64,000 nt of DNA from Tsuneonella litorea (GTDB lineage Bacteria; Pseudomonadota; Alphaproteobacteria; Sphingomonadales; Sphingomonadaceae): positions 620,001 to 684,000 of the forward strand of contig NZ_JAOAMV010000001.1 in NCBI RefSeq assembly GCF_025154015.1. Direction: 5' to 3'. Below are positions 33,601-43,222 of this stretch, one piece after another. Position 1 is the stretch's first letter. Each line of letters starts with the position of its first letter. Below the pieces are notes generated by a model that worked only from the letters and a program-made list of their open reading frames with translations, was not told where the DNA came from and did not search any database. Both the position numbers and the translations under genes were made by a program.

Positions 33601-35204
33601 GCGAGCCGGAAGGGGACGGCCAAGACCAGGGGCAGGAGGCCGGCCGGCCCCGTCGGACCGCGCCGCTCGGCATCCTCGTCGGCGCGCTGAGCGACATCCG
33701 CAAGGCAGTCCTGCCGGCAATCGCGGGCGCCTATGGTCTGCGCGACGAATTCGCCGGGATCGGATTCATCGCCGGGATCGCCGCGCTGGCGGTGCTGTTC
33801 GGCCTCGTCGGCGGCGCGGTCCGCTGGTTGCGCACGACCTATGCAGTCGGCGCGGAAGACATCCGGCTGGAAACCGGTCTTTTGAGCCGATCGGCACGGT
33901 CGGTTCCCTACGAGCGGATCCAGGACGTCAGCATCGAGGAACCCGTCCTGGCGCGCGTGTTCGGGCTTTCGAAGGTCACGTTCGACACCGGCGCGGGCGG
34001 CAAGGACGAGCTGGCTCTGGCATGGCTGCCGCTGGCGGAAGGCGAGCGGCTGCGCGAACTCGTGCGCGAGTGGAAGGACGAGGATGCGCACCGGACCGCA
34101 CCGGGCGCCGCATCACCGGCGGAACCGACGGGCGAAGTGCTGTTCGCCATGCCCCCGCGCCGGCTCGCCCTGTTCGGCTTGTTCGAGTTCTCGCTCGCCG
34201 CGTTCGCCGTTGCAGCGGGCGCGGCGCAGCAGTTCGACGGCTTCCTGCCGTTCGACATATGGGACTGGGAGGGCTGGCAGGCGCGGCTCGACGGCGGCGG
34301 CCACTGGCTCGCCGCGCTCGGCCCGTTCGCGCAGGCGGCGGCAGTGTCGCTCGCGTTGGCGATCCTCGTGGTGGTCGGCTTCGCAACCGGTCTGGCCCGC
34401 ACCGCCCTGCGCGACTGGGGCTTCGAGCTGACCCGCACGCCGAAGGGATTTCGCCGGCGGCGCGGGCTGCTTACCCGGACCGACGTGGTCATGCCCGCTC
34501 ATCGGGTCCAGGCGGTTGAAGTGCGCACGCGGCTGCTGCGGCGGCTGTTCGGATGGCACGAGCTCAGGTTCGTCAGTCTCGCGCAGGACGCCGATTCGGG
34601 CAGCCACACGGTCGCGCCCTTCGCCCGTATGACCGAGATCGCGCCGATTGCTGCGGCGGCGGGCTTTGCCTTGCCGGGGCCCGAGATCGAGTGGCACCGG
34701 CCAGCCAGAAGAGCGTTCGTCGATGCCGCCGTGCTGGGTTCGCTGGCACCGGTGATGGCGGCGGTGGCCCTGCTGTTCACGCCGCTCGCGCTTGCCGCGC
34801 CGCTTCCCCTGCTGGCGCTGCCGTTCGTGGCGCTGGGCCAAGTGCTCAACTGGCGCCGCGCCCGCCACGCGCTCGACGCGCGGCAGGTCTATGGCCGCCA
34901 CGGCTGGCTCGCGCCGCGGATCGACGTCGCCAGCCGGGTCAAGCTGCAATCGGTCGAGATCACCCAGGGCCCGCTTGCGCGGCGCGGCGGTTATGCCACG
35001 CTCCACCTCGGCCTCGCGGGCGGAAAGCTGTCGTTCGCGGCGGTGCCGATCGAGGAGGCGCGGCGCATCCGCGCTGCCGTGCTCGACAGCATCGCGGGAT
35101 GCGATTTCTCGCGGCTCAGCTCGGCGGATCGGCCAGCAGGTCAGCCCATTCCGGATGGCGACGGAACTGGGCATCGACGTACGAGCACTGCGGGACGATC
35201 TTGA
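33597..35204 (+). CDS. Large bacterial PH-domain membrane protein (YdbT-like)
   Basis: A 535-residue partner of the preceding gene, from GTG at 33597. It has three bPH_2 repeats, each following a pair of hydrophobic segments: AEDIRLETGLLSRSARSVPYERIQDVS, then FRRRRGLLTRTDVVMPAHRVQAVEV, then VYGRHGWLAPRIDVASRVKLQSVEITQGPL. The last about 30 residues run across the convergent acetyltransferase gene, and this tail (after CDFSRLSSAD) is probably not conserved. The function of these YdbS/YdbT pairs is unknown. Confidence 0.87.
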   Translation: MSEPEGDGQDQGQEAGRPRRTAPLGILVGALSDIRKAVLPAIAGAYGLRDEFAGIGFIAGIAALAVLFGLVGGAVRWLRTTYAVGAEDIRLETGLLSRSARSVPYERIQDVSIEEPVLARVFGLSKVTFDTGAGGKDELALAWLPLAEGERLRELVREWKDEDAHRTAPGAASPAEPTGEVLFAMPPRRLALFGLFEFSLAAFAVAAGAAQQFDGFLPFDIWDWEGWQARLDGGGHWLAALGPFAQAAAVSLALAILVVVGFATGLARTALRDWGFELTRTPKGFRRRRGLLTRTDVVMPAHRVQAVEVRTRLLRRLFGWHELRFVSLAQDADSGSHTVAPFARMTEIAPIAAAAGFALPGPEIEWHRPARRAFVDAAVLGSLAPVMAAVALLFTPLALAAPLPLLALPFVALGQVLNWRRARHALDARQVYGRHGWLAPRIDVASRVKLQSVEITQGPLARRGGYATLHLGLAGGKLSFAAVPIEEARRIRAAVLDSIAGCDFSRLSSADRPAGQPIPDGDGTGHRRTSTAGRS

Positions 35205-35424
35205 AGCCCTGCTCGCGCGCGTCGCGCACCAGTGCATCGACCAGCGCGGCGGCGACCCCCTGCCCCCCGATCTCGGGCGGCACGATCGTGTGGTCGGCGA
35301 TCCGCGCGTCCCCCCGCGCTTTCCACGTCAGCCGGCCAACCGCGTCGCTGTTGGCCACCGTGGCGCGGTATTCGCCGTGCGCCTCGTTGCCGCGGTGCGT
35401 GATTTCGAGCCCTTCGATGGCCAT
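35116..35424 (-). CDS. GNAT-type N-acetyltransferase (YjdJ/COG2388 small family)
   Basis: A 102-residue minimal acetyltransferase fold. Recognisable blocks are GEYRATVANSDAVGRLTW, IADHTIVPPEIGGQGVAAALV (acetyl-CoA-binding loop) and FKIVPQCSYVDAQFRRHPEW, all typical of the short YjdJ-like GNATs with a conserved Cys. The substrate is unknown. Its 3' end overlaps the tail of the PH-domain gene by 89 bases in convergent orientation. Confidence 0.88.
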   Translation of the reverse strand: MAIEGLEITHRGNEAHGEYRATVANSDAVGRLTWKARGDARIADHTIVPPEIGGQGVAAALVDALVRDAREQGFKIVPQCSYVDAQFRRHPEWADLLADPPS

Positions 35425-35474
35425 GCCGGTGTCTCCTTCTTGCGCTCAACGCCAGCGCGGCTAGGGGCGTTCCG

Positions 35475-36470
35475 ATGCTCTTCCTGTCCGACAACGCCGC
35501 CGCGGTCCACCCCAGGGTCTGGGAGGCGATGCGCGCCGCCGACGAGGTGCAGCCGCCCTACGACAACGACGCGCTGTCGCGGGCGCTCGACGAGCGGTTC
35601 ACCGACCTGTTCGGGCGCGAGGCCCACGTCCTGTGGGTTGCCACCGGCACCGCGGCCAACTGCCTCGCGCTCGCCACGATGTGCGCGCCGCACGGCGGTG
35701 TGGTCTGCCACCGCGCGGCGCATATCGAGGCCGACGAGGGCGGTGCCCCCGGCTTCTTCCTTCACGGCGCCAAGCTGATGCTCGCCGATGGCGCGGACGC
35801 CAAGCTGACGCCGGACGCCGTGCGCGCGGTGATCGACCCGATCGTGCCCGACGTCCACTGGGTCCAGCCGCACGCGCTGAGCGTGACCCAGGCGAGCGAG
35901 GCGGGCTGCGTCTACCGCCCTGCCGAGCTTGCCGCGCTCGGCGCGCTGGCGGGCGAACGCGGGCTCGGCTTCCACGTCGACGGGGCCCGTTTCGCCAACG
36001 CGGTCGCCCATCTCGGTTGCACGCCGGCAGAGGCGGCCGGGCCGTGCGACGCGCTCAGCTTCGGGATGATCAAGAACGGCGCGATGAACGCCGAGGCGAT
36101 CGTGTTCTTCGACTCCGAACGCGCCGCGCTGGCGCGCTGGCGCCGCAAGCGCGCGGGGCACCTGCAGTCGAAGGGCCGGTACCTCGCCGCGCAGGTCCTC
36201 GCGATGCTCGAGGGCGATCTCTGGCTCGACAACGCGCGCGCCGCCAACGCCGCCGCGGCCGAGATCGCGGACGCCTGCGGCGCGCGGCTCATGCACCCGG
36301 TCGAGGCGAACGAGGTCTTCGTGCATCTTGGCCCGGCCGAGCGCGATGCGCTGCGGGCGCAGGGCTACGCGTTCTATGACTGGGGCGCGGATGCGGCCCG
36401 CTTCGTCACCGCTTGGAACACGCCCGCCGAAGACGCGCGCGCGCTCGCGAAGGCGATCGGCCGCCTGTGA
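35475..36470 (+). CDS. Low-specificity threonine aldolase
   Basis: A 331-residue PLP enzyme of the beta-eliminating lyase/aldolase type. The start reads MLFLSDNAAAVHPRVWEAM. HVDGARFANAVAHLG carries the PLP-ring Asp (D169), and the Schiff-base lysine is K200 in LSFGMIKNGAMNAEAIVF. It cleaves threonine or allo-threonine to glycine and acetaldehyde. The usual name is ltaE or gly1; I leave the symbol blank because subtype assignment is uncertain. The EamA transporter gene starts inside its stop codon. Confidence 0.92.
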   Translation: MLFLSDNAAAVHPRVWEAMRAADEVQPPYDNDALSRALDERFTDLFGREAHVLWVATGTAANCLALATMCAPHGGVVCHRAAHIEADEGGAPGFFLHGAKLMLADGADAKLTPDAVRAVIDPIVPDVHWVQPHALSVTQASEAGCVYRPAELAALGALAGERGLGFHVDGARFANAVAHLGCTPAEAAGPCDALSFGMIKNGAMNAEAIVFFDSERAALARWRRKRAGHLQSKGRYLAAQVLAMLEGDLWLDNARAANAAAAEIADACGARLMHPVEANEVFVHLGPAERDALRAQGYAFYDWGADAARFVTAWNTPAEDARALAKAIGRL

Positions 36471-37408
36471 CCGAGGCCGCTCCGCCGCACGCGCTGCTGC
36501 GGCCGCGCATCGCGATCCCCTTCCTCGTCACCGCGCTCATCTGGGGGTCGACGTGGTACGTCATCCGCGGCCAGATCGCGGACGTGCCAGCGCAGTGGGC
36601 CGTCGCCTACCGCTTCGCGCTCGCTGCCCCGGCGATGTTCGCGCTGGCCCTGCTGACGGGCAAGTCGGTCAGGATGCCGCGCCGCGCGCACGGCCTCGCG
36701 CTGGTCATGGGCCTGTTCCAGTTCTGCGCCAACTTCACGTTCGTCTACGCGAGCGAGGCGCACCTGACCTCGGGCATCGTCGCGCTGATCATCGGGGTCA
36801 TGTTCGTGTCGAATGCCTTGCTGGCGCGGGTGCTGCTGGGACAGACGGTAACCGCGCGCTTCATTCTCGGCAGCGCAATCGCGCTTGCGGGAATTGCGCT
36901 GCTGCTCGTGAACGAGGCGCGGACCGCACCGCTCGAAGGCAACGTCGCGCTCGGCGCCGCGCTGGCGCTCGCGGGCATGATCTCGGCCTCTCTGGCGAAC
37001 GTGCTCCAGGCGGGACCCGCGGGGCGCGACGTGCCGCTCGTCAGCCTGCTCGCCTGGGCGATCCTGTACGGCGTCGGGATCGACATCGGACTGGCGCTTG
37101 CCCTCGCCGGGCCGCCGGTCCTGCCGGCATCGGGCTGGTTCTGGGCGGGCACGGCGTGGCTTGCGCTGGTCGGCACGGTGGTGACCTTTCCGCTCTACTA
37201 CCAGCTCGTGCGCGAGATCGGCGCGGGCCGCGCGGCCTACAACGGCGTGCTGGTGATCGTGATCGCGATGAGCATCTCGACCGTGCTCGAAGGCTATCGC
37301 TGGTCGGCGCTGGCGATCGCGGGCGCGCTGCTGGCGACGCTGGGGATGATCGTCGCGCTGCGGGCGCGGCAGGTCGCGGCCGCTACCCCCGCTCGGCCGC
37401 CAGAGTAG
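36467..37408 (+). CDS. EamA/DMT family transporter
   Basis: A 313-residue membrane protein with ten hydrophobic segments and two EamA repeats; the first begins IPFLVTALIWGSTWYVI. The GTG at 36467 overlaps the threonine aldolase stop by four bases, so the products are probably linked. DMT transporters often export amino acids or metabolites; coupling to threonine aldolase suggests an amino-acid or aldehyde substrate, which is an inference. The 3' end overlaps the epimerase gene by 26 bases in convergent orientation. Confidence 0.9.
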   Translation: MTEAAPPHALLRPRIAIPFLVTALIWGSTWYVIRGQIADVPAQWAVAYRFALAAPAMFALALLTGKSVRMPRRAHGLALVMGLFQFCANFTFVYASEAHLTSGIVALIIGVMFVSNALLARVLLGQTVTARFILGSAIALAGIALLLVNEARTAPLEGNVALGAALALAGMISASLANVLQAGPAGRDVPLVSLLAWAILYGVGIDIGLALALAGPPVLPASGWFWAGTAWLALVGTVVTFPLYYQLVREIGAGRAAYNGVLVIVIAMSISTVLEGYRWSALAIAGALLATLGMIVALRARQVAAATPARPPE

Positions 37409-38174
37409 CGCGCAGCCCCGCGCGATAGGTCGGATGGCGCGGCGACCAGCCGAGCACGCGCCTGGCCTTGCCATTCGCCACCCGGCGGTTCTCCGAATAG
37501 AACTCGCGCGCCATCGGCGACAGCCCGGCTTCGTCGAGCGTCTGCAGCGGCGGCGGCGCGATCCCGAGCAGGCGGCAGGCTTCCTCGGTCACGGCCGCGC
37601 CGCTCGCGGGCAGGTCGTCGGCCAGGTTGTAGGCGCCGGGCGGCGCGCCGGGGCCGCGATCGATCGCGGCGACCACCGCGCTGGCGATGTCGTCGACGTG
37701 GACCCGGCTGAACACCTGCCCGGGGAGGTCGATCCGATGGGCCCTGCCCTCGCGTACCCGGTCGAGCGGCGAACGACCGGGGCCGTAGATGCCCGGCAGG
37801 CGGAAGACCCGGGCGCCGCGGTCGAGCCAGGCCGCATCCGCGTCCGAGCGCGCGGTGCGGCGCCCCGAACCGATGGGCGAGGATTCGTCCACCCACGCGC
37901 CGCCGGTATCGCCGTAGACCCCGGTCGATGACAGGTAGCCGAGCCAGCGCCCCTCCAGCACGTCGGCATAGCGCGCCAGGACGGGGTCGCCCGCCCCGTC
38001 CGGCGGGACCGACGACAGCACGTGGCTCGCCCGGCCCACCGCGGCCCGCACCGCATCGTCGTCGTCGAACGAAACCGAACCGTCGCTCCCGGTGGCGGAG
38101 ACGGTCCACGCCGGCAGTGCCGCGGCGATCCGCTTGGCGGTATAGCCCAGCCCGAAGACGAACAGCTGCGGCAT
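37383..38174 (-). CDS. NAD(P)-dependent epimerase/reductase (YeeZ-like)
   Basis: A 263-residue SDR-like protein. It begins with a nucleotide-binding motif (LFVFGLGYTAKRIAAAL), and has YLSSTGVYGDTGG, FRLPGIYGPGRSPL and VHVDDIA, as in atypical extended SDRs of the YeeZ type. The exact substrate is unknown. It abuts the Ste24-like peptidase gene (stop at 38175, start at 38174), and the two may be co-transcribed. Confidence 0.85.
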   Translation of the reverse strand: MPQLFVFGLGYTAKRIAAALPAWTVSATGSDGSVSFDDDDAVRAAVGRASHVLSSVPPDGAGDPVLARYADVLEGRWLGYLSSTGVYGDTGGAWVDESSPIGSGRRTARSDADAAWLDRGARVFRLPGIYGPGRSPLDRVREGRAHRIDLPGQVFSRVHVDDIASAVVAAIDRGPGAPPGAYNLADDLPASGAAVTEEACRLLGIAPPPLQTLDEAGLSPMAREFYSENRRVANGKARRVLGWSPRHPTYRAGLRATLAAERG

Positions 38175-39428
38175 CTACCGGTCGAGATACCCCGCGGGCG
38201 GGCGGACCACCTCGGCGCCGGGCACGTTGTCCTTCTTCCACTGCATCGCCATGCGCACCCGCGTCTCGCCCGATGGATGGTCGAAGAACAGGAACTCCTC
38301 GACCGGCCCGGGTTCGATCTTGCGGTATTCCGAAAGCCGCATTGCGGTCGAGGCGAATCCGTCGGGCTCCCGGGCGGCTTCGAGCCCGAAGGCGTCGGCC
38401 TCGCTTTCGGCGGTCCGGATGAGGGTGTTGATCGCCGGTGTGGCAAGCAGCGCGCATACCGAAAAGACCGCCGAGAGCACCGGCAGCGAGGCGGGATCGG
38501 CGAGCTCGCGCACGCCCCATCGCTCGCCGTACCGCGCGATCAGGCGCGGCGCGATCACGCTGACGAGGAAGAAGCACACCCCGAAGACGACCAGCAGCCA
38601 GGCCACGTTGCGGAAACCATGGCCGAGGACGTAGTGTCCCATCTCGTGTCCCATGACCGCGAGGATTTCCGGCTCGCTGGTCCGGTTCAGCAGGTTGTCG
38701 TTGAGCGTGATCCGGATCGTCGGCCCCAGCCCGGAGACGTTGGCCGAGATGCGCTTGGTCTGCTTCGAGGCGTCCGAGACGTAGATGTGGTCGGCGGGAA
38801 TGTCGTACTTCGCCGCCACCGCCTCGATCTTCGAGCGGAGCGGCCCGGCTTCCATCTCGGTGTAGGTGTTGAACAGCGGCGCGATGTAGACCGGAGACAC
38901 GACCATCGCGGCGAAGGCGAACGCGCCGACGACAGCGGTCGCCCACAGCCACCAGGTGCGCGGCGCGCGCCTGATCACGGCATAGACCGCCATGATCAGC
39001 AGCGGCACGAACACCAGCGAAAGGGCAAACGAGATCGCCAGTTCGCCCAGCCAGCCGCCGAAGCCCTGGTTCATCAGGTCGTACTGCCGTTCGCGCAGGA
39101 AGCCGGTGTAGATCGCCCAGGGAAGGGTGATCGCGGTGGACAGCGCCAGATAGGCCAGCGCGGTCAGCCAGACCGCAAAGGCGCGCCGCTGGCTCCTGCG
39201 TTCGGCGAAGGCGCGCACCGCGTGGGTCACGCGAAAGCGAAGCAGCAGCCAGTCGACCAGGACCCCGATCACCGTCCCCCACAGCCCGAGCCAGTAGCCG
39301 CCTTCGAAGTAGGCGTCGGACTTGGCCCTGGCCGCGCCTTGCAGCGTGTCGAGATAGGCCCGCGTCGCAGTCTCGACGTCGAAGCCCGGATTGGCGGCAG
39401 CGGCCGCCAGCAGGTCGAACGGTGTCAT
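38175..39428 (-). CDS. M48 family peptidase, Ste24/CAAX-protease-like
   Basis: A 417-residue integral membrane peptidase with several hydrophobic segments in the first about 190 residues and two near residues 270-320. The zinc motif HEMGH is at 261-265 (VMGHEMGHYVLGH), with the third-ligand region TAESEADAFGLE near 338. An insertion reading HIYVSDASKQTKRISANVSG precedes it, as in Ste24 and eukaryotic CAAX prenyl protease 1 relatives. Bacterial members are membrane quality-control peptidases of unknown substrate. It is divergent from pepN. Confidence 0.9.
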   Translation of the reverse strand: MTPFDLLAAAAANPGFDVETATRAYLDTLQGAARAKSDAYFEGGYWLGLWGTVIGVLVDWLLLRFRVTHAVRAFAERRSQRRAFAVWLTALAYLALSTAITLPWAIYTGFLRERQYDLMNQGFGGWLGELAISFALSLVFVPLLIMAVYAVIRRAPRTWWLWATAVVGAFAFAAMVVSPVYIAPLFNTYTEMEAGPLRSKIEAVAAKYDIPADHIYVSDASKQTKRISANVSGLGPTIRITLNDNLLNRTSEPEILAVMGHEMGHYVLGHGFRNVAWLLVVFGVCFFLVSVIAPRLIARYGERWGVRELADPASLPVLSAVFSVCALLATPAINTLIRTAESEADAFGLEAAREPDGFASTAMRLSEYRKIEPGPVEEFLFFDHPSGETRVRMAMQWKKDNVPGAEVVRPPAGYLDR

Positions 39429-39581
39429 CTGGGTCCCCCCTTTTGCCTTGCGGCCGTGTCCCGGCGCGATTGCTCGGCCCCGAAGCGGTCCCTGTCAATC
39501 GCGCGCGCAGACGAGTGAACGCCTGCGTCCGACGAACGTTGGCGCACCGGCTGGACGCGCGGCCCGTAAGGTCTAAATGCA

Positions 39582-42242
39582 ATGCCCATGGATATCGCAC
39601 GCTCCCCTTCGACTCCCGATGGCAACCCCCAGATGGCCGACGCGCCGCCGCTGCCGGCCGAACCGCCGGTGATCCGGCGCGAGGACTACAAGCCGTTCCC
39701 CTGGCGCGTTCCGACCACCCGGCTGGACTTCGCGCTCGGCGTCGAGGCGACGCGCGTGACCGCGACGCTCGCGGTCGAGCCGAACCCGGACGCGGAACCC
39801 TCGAGCGAGATCCGCCTGTCGGGCGACGGGCTCGAGCCGGCGTCGGTCACGGTCGACGGGCACGGCTCGAACAGCTGGCGGATGGAGGGAAGCGACCTCG
39901 TCATCCCGCTCGAACAGGGCGCGCACGAGCTGACCATCGTCACGCAGATCGATCCTTCGGCCAATTCGCAGCTCATGGGCCTCTACGCGTCGGGCGGGAT
40001 GCTCTGCACCCAGTGCGAGGCCGAAGGGTTCCGGCGCATCGCGTTCTTCCCCGACCGGCCCGACGTGCTGAGCACCTACACCGTGCGCATGGAGGGGCCG
40101 AAGCGCCAGTTCCCGGTCCTGCTCTCGAACGGCAACCGGACTGCTGCGGGCGAGGGCGGCGATGGCAATCACTGGGCCGAATGGCACGATCCCTGGCCCA
40201 AGCCGAGCTACCTTTTCGCGCTCGTCGCGGGCGATCTCGTCGCGCGCACGGACACCTTCACGACGATGTCCGGCCGCACGGTCGAGCTGGCGATCTGGGT
40301 CCGCGGGGAAGACCTGCCGCGGACCGAGCACGCGATGGAATCGCTGAAGAAATCGATGAAGTGGGACGAGGAGACGTTCGGGCGTGAATACGATCTCGAC
40401 GTGTTCAACATCGTCGCGGTCGGCGATTTCAACATGGGGGCGATGGAGAACAAGGGGCTCAACGTCTTCAATACAAAGTACGTCCTCGCCGATCCCGAGA
40501 CCGCCACCGACGGCGACTACGACGGGATCGAGGGGGTGATCGCGCACGAGTACTTCCACAACTGGTCGGGCAACCGGGTGACCTGCCGCGACTGGTTCCA
40601 ACTCAGCCTCAAGGAAGGCTTCACCGTGCTGCGCGACCAGCTTTTCAGCCAGGACATGCAGGGCGAGGCGGTCAATCGGATCGAGGACGTCCGCCTGCTG
40701 CGCAGCGTGCAGTATCCCGAGGATTCGGGGCCGCTCGCGCACCCGATCCGGCCCGATTCGTTTCGCGAAATCAGCAACTTCTACACCGCGACGATCTACA
40801 ACAAGGGTGCCGAGGTGATCCGCATGATGCGCACCATGGCGGGCCCCGAGCGGTTCCGGCAGGGGACCGACCTCTATTTCGAGCGGCACGACGGCGAGGC
40901 GGCGACCTGCGAGGACTTCGTCCGCGCGATCGAGGACGGCGCCGGGCTCGACCTTACGCAGTTCCGCCGCTGGTACAGCCAGGCCGGCACGCCCAAGGTC
41001 GAGGTCGAACTCGAGCACGATGGGGAAACCGCGACGCTGACGCTGCGCCAGACGGTGCCGCCCACTCCCGGCCAGCCCGACAAGCAGCCGATGCCGATCC
41101 CGCTCAAGTACGCGCTGTTCGACCGCGCGACCGGCGCGCATCGCGGCGAAGAGCTGATCGTCCTCGACGGTACCGAAACCCAGATCGCGTTCGGTGGCTT
41201 CGCCGACAAGCCCGTGCTGTCGATCAATCGCGGATTTTCCGCGCCGGTCTCGATCGAACGCGACACCCCGGTCGAGGACCTCGTGTTCCTCGCCGCCAAT
41301 GACGACGATTCGTTCGCCCGTTACGAGGCGATGCAGGAACTGATCGTCGGCCATCTCGTCGCCGCGGTCGGCGAAGGCTTTTCGGGCGATGACCGCGAGG
41401 CGGGTCGCGCGGCGATCGGCCGGGCGATGACCGCGATCCTCGCCGACGCTGGGCTCGACGACCAGATGCGCGGCGAGTTGATGATGCTGCCGAGCCAGAC
41501 CTATGTCGCCGAGCAGCTTCTGGTCGCCGATCCGGGCCGCATCCACGCCGAGCGCGAGGCGCTCAAGGGGTGGCTGGGCCAGCGTCTCGAGGACGATCTG
41601 GTCGCGATGCACGCGCGCGCCAGCAAGGCGTCCGACGGGATGGATGCCGCGGCGCGCGGCGCGCGCAAGGTGAAGACGCAGGCGCTGGTCTATCTCGCCG
41701 CGGGCAATCCGGACCTCGCCGCGCAAATGGCCGCCGCGCAATACGATGCGGCGACCACGATGACCGACCGACAGGGCGCGCTGATGGTGCTCGCCGGCCT
41801 GCCGGGCATCGAGCGGACCAACAAGCTCATCGAATTCTACAATCGGTACCGGGGCAACGCGCTGGTGATCGACAAGTGGTTCAGCCTGCAGGCGAGCTCG
41901 CTCCACCCGGAAGCCATCGCGCACGTCAAGGCGCTGGCCGACCACCCGGACTTCACGCTGAAGAACCCGAATCGCGTGCGCAGCCTCTACATGGCGTTCG
42001 CGGGCAACCCGCACGCGTTTCACGATCCCAGCGGCGAAGGCTACCGGATGATCGCCGACCTGATCCTCGCTCTCGATCCGTTGAACGCACAGACCGCCGC
42101 GCGATTCGTGCCCCCGCTCGGCCGCTGGCGGCGGATCGAACCGGGGCGCGCGGCGCTGATGCGCGCGCAGCTCGAGCGGATCGCGGCGACGCCGGGCCTC
42201 TCGCGCGACACGTTCGAGCAGGTCACGCGGTCGCTGGGGTAG
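39582..42242 (+). CDS. pepN: Aminopeptidase N (M1 family)
   Basis: An 886-residue zinc aminopeptidase. The substrate-binding GAMEN motif is near residue 286, and HEYFHNWSGNRVTCRDWFQLSLKEG holds the zinc ligands H322, H326 and E345 and the catalytic E323. The C-terminal helical domain has the E. coli PepN type, including FVPPLGRWRRIEPGRAALM. It removes N-terminal residues from peptides in the cytoplasm. ATG at 39582 is used, with an AAGG site ten bases upstream; ATG at 39633 would align better with E. coli PepN and cannot be excluded. pgeF follows after five bases. Confidence 0.96.
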   Translation: MPMDIARSPSTPDGNPQMADAPPLPAEPPVIRREDYKPFPWRVPTTRLDFALGVEATRVTATLAVEPNPDAEPSSEIRLSGDGLEPASVTVDGHGSNSWRMEGSDLVIPLEQGAHELTIVTQIDPSANSQLMGLYASGGMLCTQCEAEGFRRIAFFPDRPDVLSTYTVRMEGPKRQFPVLLSNGNRTAAGEGGDGNHWAEWHDPWPKPSYLFALVAGDLVARTDTFTTMSGRTVELAIWVRGEDLPRTEHAMESLKKSMKWDEETFGREYDLDVFNIVAVGDFNMGAMENKGLNVFNTKYVLADPETATDGDYDGIEGVIAHEYFHNWSGNRVTCRDWFQLSLKEGFTVLRDQLFSQDMQGEAVNRIEDVRLLRSVQYPEDSGPLAHPIRPDSFREISNFYTATIYNKGAEVIRMMRTMAGPERFRQGTDLYFERHDGEAATCEDFVRAIEDGAGLDLTQFRRWYSQAGTPKVEVELEHDGETATLTLRQTVPPTPGQPDKQPMPIPLKYALFDRATGAHRGEELIVLDGTETQIAFGGFADKPVLSINRGFSAPVSIERDTPVEDLVFLAANDDDSFARYEAMQELIVGHLVAAVGEGFSGDDREAGRAAIGRAMTAILADAGLDDQMRGELMMLPSQTYVAEQLLVADPGRIHAEREALKGWLGQRLEDDLVAMHARASKASDGMDAAARGARKVKTQALVYLAAGNPDLAAQMAAAQYDAATTMTDRQGALMVLAGLPGIERTNKLIEFYNRYRGNALVIDKWFSLQASSLHPEAIAHVKALADHPDFTLKNPNRVRSLYMAFAGNPHAFHDPSGEGYRMIADLILALDPLNAQTAARFVPPLGRWRRIEPGRAALMRAQLERIAATPGLSRDTFEQVTRSLG

Positions 42243-42247
42243 GGACT

Positions 42248-42997
42248 TTGGCAGAGGCGCTGCGGTCGGACCTGCTGGGCGGGGTGCCGCATGGGTTCAT
42301 GACCCGTCGCGGCGGCGTATCGACCGGCCCGGTCGCCAGCCTCAACTGCGGTTTCGGCGCCGACGACGATCACGAAGCGGTGGAGGAAAACCGCCGCCGC
42401 GCGGCCGCTGCGGTCCTGCCGGGGGCGGCGCTCGTTGGCCTGTTCCAGATCCACTCGAGCGAGGTCGTGACGGTGCGCGGACCGTGGAGCGACGCCGACA
42501 GGCCGCGCGCCGATGCGCTGGTCACCGACCGGAAGGGGCTGCTGCTGTCGGTCCTCACGGCCGATTGCGCCCCCGTTCTCCTCGCCGACCGGACGGCGGG
42601 CGTCGTCGGCGCGGCCCACGCCGGCTGGCGCGGCGCCCACGGCGGGGTGATCGGCAATACCGTCGCCGTCATGGAGGCGCTTGGTGCGCGGGCAGAGCGG
42701 ATCGCGGCAGTGGTCGGTCCGTGCATCGCGCAACCCTCTTACGAAGTGACCGACGCGTTCCGGGAGCAGTTCGCCGAGGCCGAGGCACGCTTCTTTGCGC
42801 CCGGCCGGGACGGGCATTGCCAGTTCGACCTGCCGGGCTACGTCGCGCACCGCCTTGCCGAATCGAGCGTGGGCCATGTCGCGGTGCTGAACCGCGACAC
42901 ATACGCCGAGGAGGCGGCGTTCTTTTCCTTCCGCCGTGCCACCCATCGCGGCGAGCCGACCTACGGCCGCCAGATATCGCTGATCGGCCTCGGCTGA
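42248..42997 (+). CDS. pgeF: Peptidoglycan editing factor PgeF (YfiH/laccase-domain)
   Basis: A 249-residue Cu-oxidase_4/DUF152 protein. Key parts are HGFMTRRGGVSTGP, QIHSSEVV, VLTADCAPVLLAD, VVGAAHAGWRGAHGG and VGPCIAQPSYEV; the conserved His and Cys form the zinc site. PgeF removes wrongly incorporated L-Ser from UDP-MurNAc peptides in E. coli, and purine-nucleoside-phosphorylase-like activity has also been reported. The start is TTG at 42248, five bases after the pepN stop; no ATG fits before the conserved region. Confidence 0.9.
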   Translation: MAEALRSDLLGGVPHGFMTRRGGVSTGPVASLNCGFGADDDHEAVEENRRRAAAAVLPGAALVGLFQIHSSEVVTVRGPWSDADRPRADALVTDRKGLLLSVLTADCAPVLLADRTAGVVGAAHAGWRGAHGGVIGNTVAVMEALGARAERIAAVVGPCIAQPSYEVTDAFREQFAEAEARFFAPGRDGHCQFDLPGYVAHRLAESSVGHVAVLNRDTYAEEAAFFSFRRATHRGEPTYGRQISLIGLG

Positions 42998-43011
42998 GAA
43001 CCGCGTCCTGA

Positions 43012-43043
43012 AACCGCCACAATGGCGGTTGGCAACACCGCCA
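43012..43043 (+). promoter_or_regulatory. Overlapping alternative hairpins between pgeF and petA
   Basis: The arm TGGCGGT(T) at 43023-43030 can pair with AACCGCCA at 43012-43019 or with ACCGCCA at 43037-43043, so two hairpins exclude each other. The first follows the pgeF stop by 14 bases. It could end pgeF transcription or form part of a leader for petABC. A separate six-base hairpin with a four-base loop lies at 43096-43111. No T tract follows. Confidence 0.45.
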
Positions 43044-43222
43044 ATGGAGTCTATGCGCGCCGCAAACCGGCACCGTGAGTAGCTCGAAGGGCTTCTCGCG
43101 GCGAACCGCGAAAACAGGGGCCGACGCTTCGTTCTCGCTGCTCTGCCGGTGGCATATTCAATGGTTGCGCCATCCGGCACAGCCCATCGCGAAGACGTTA
43201 CAAGGCAAGGCAGGCACGGCTG

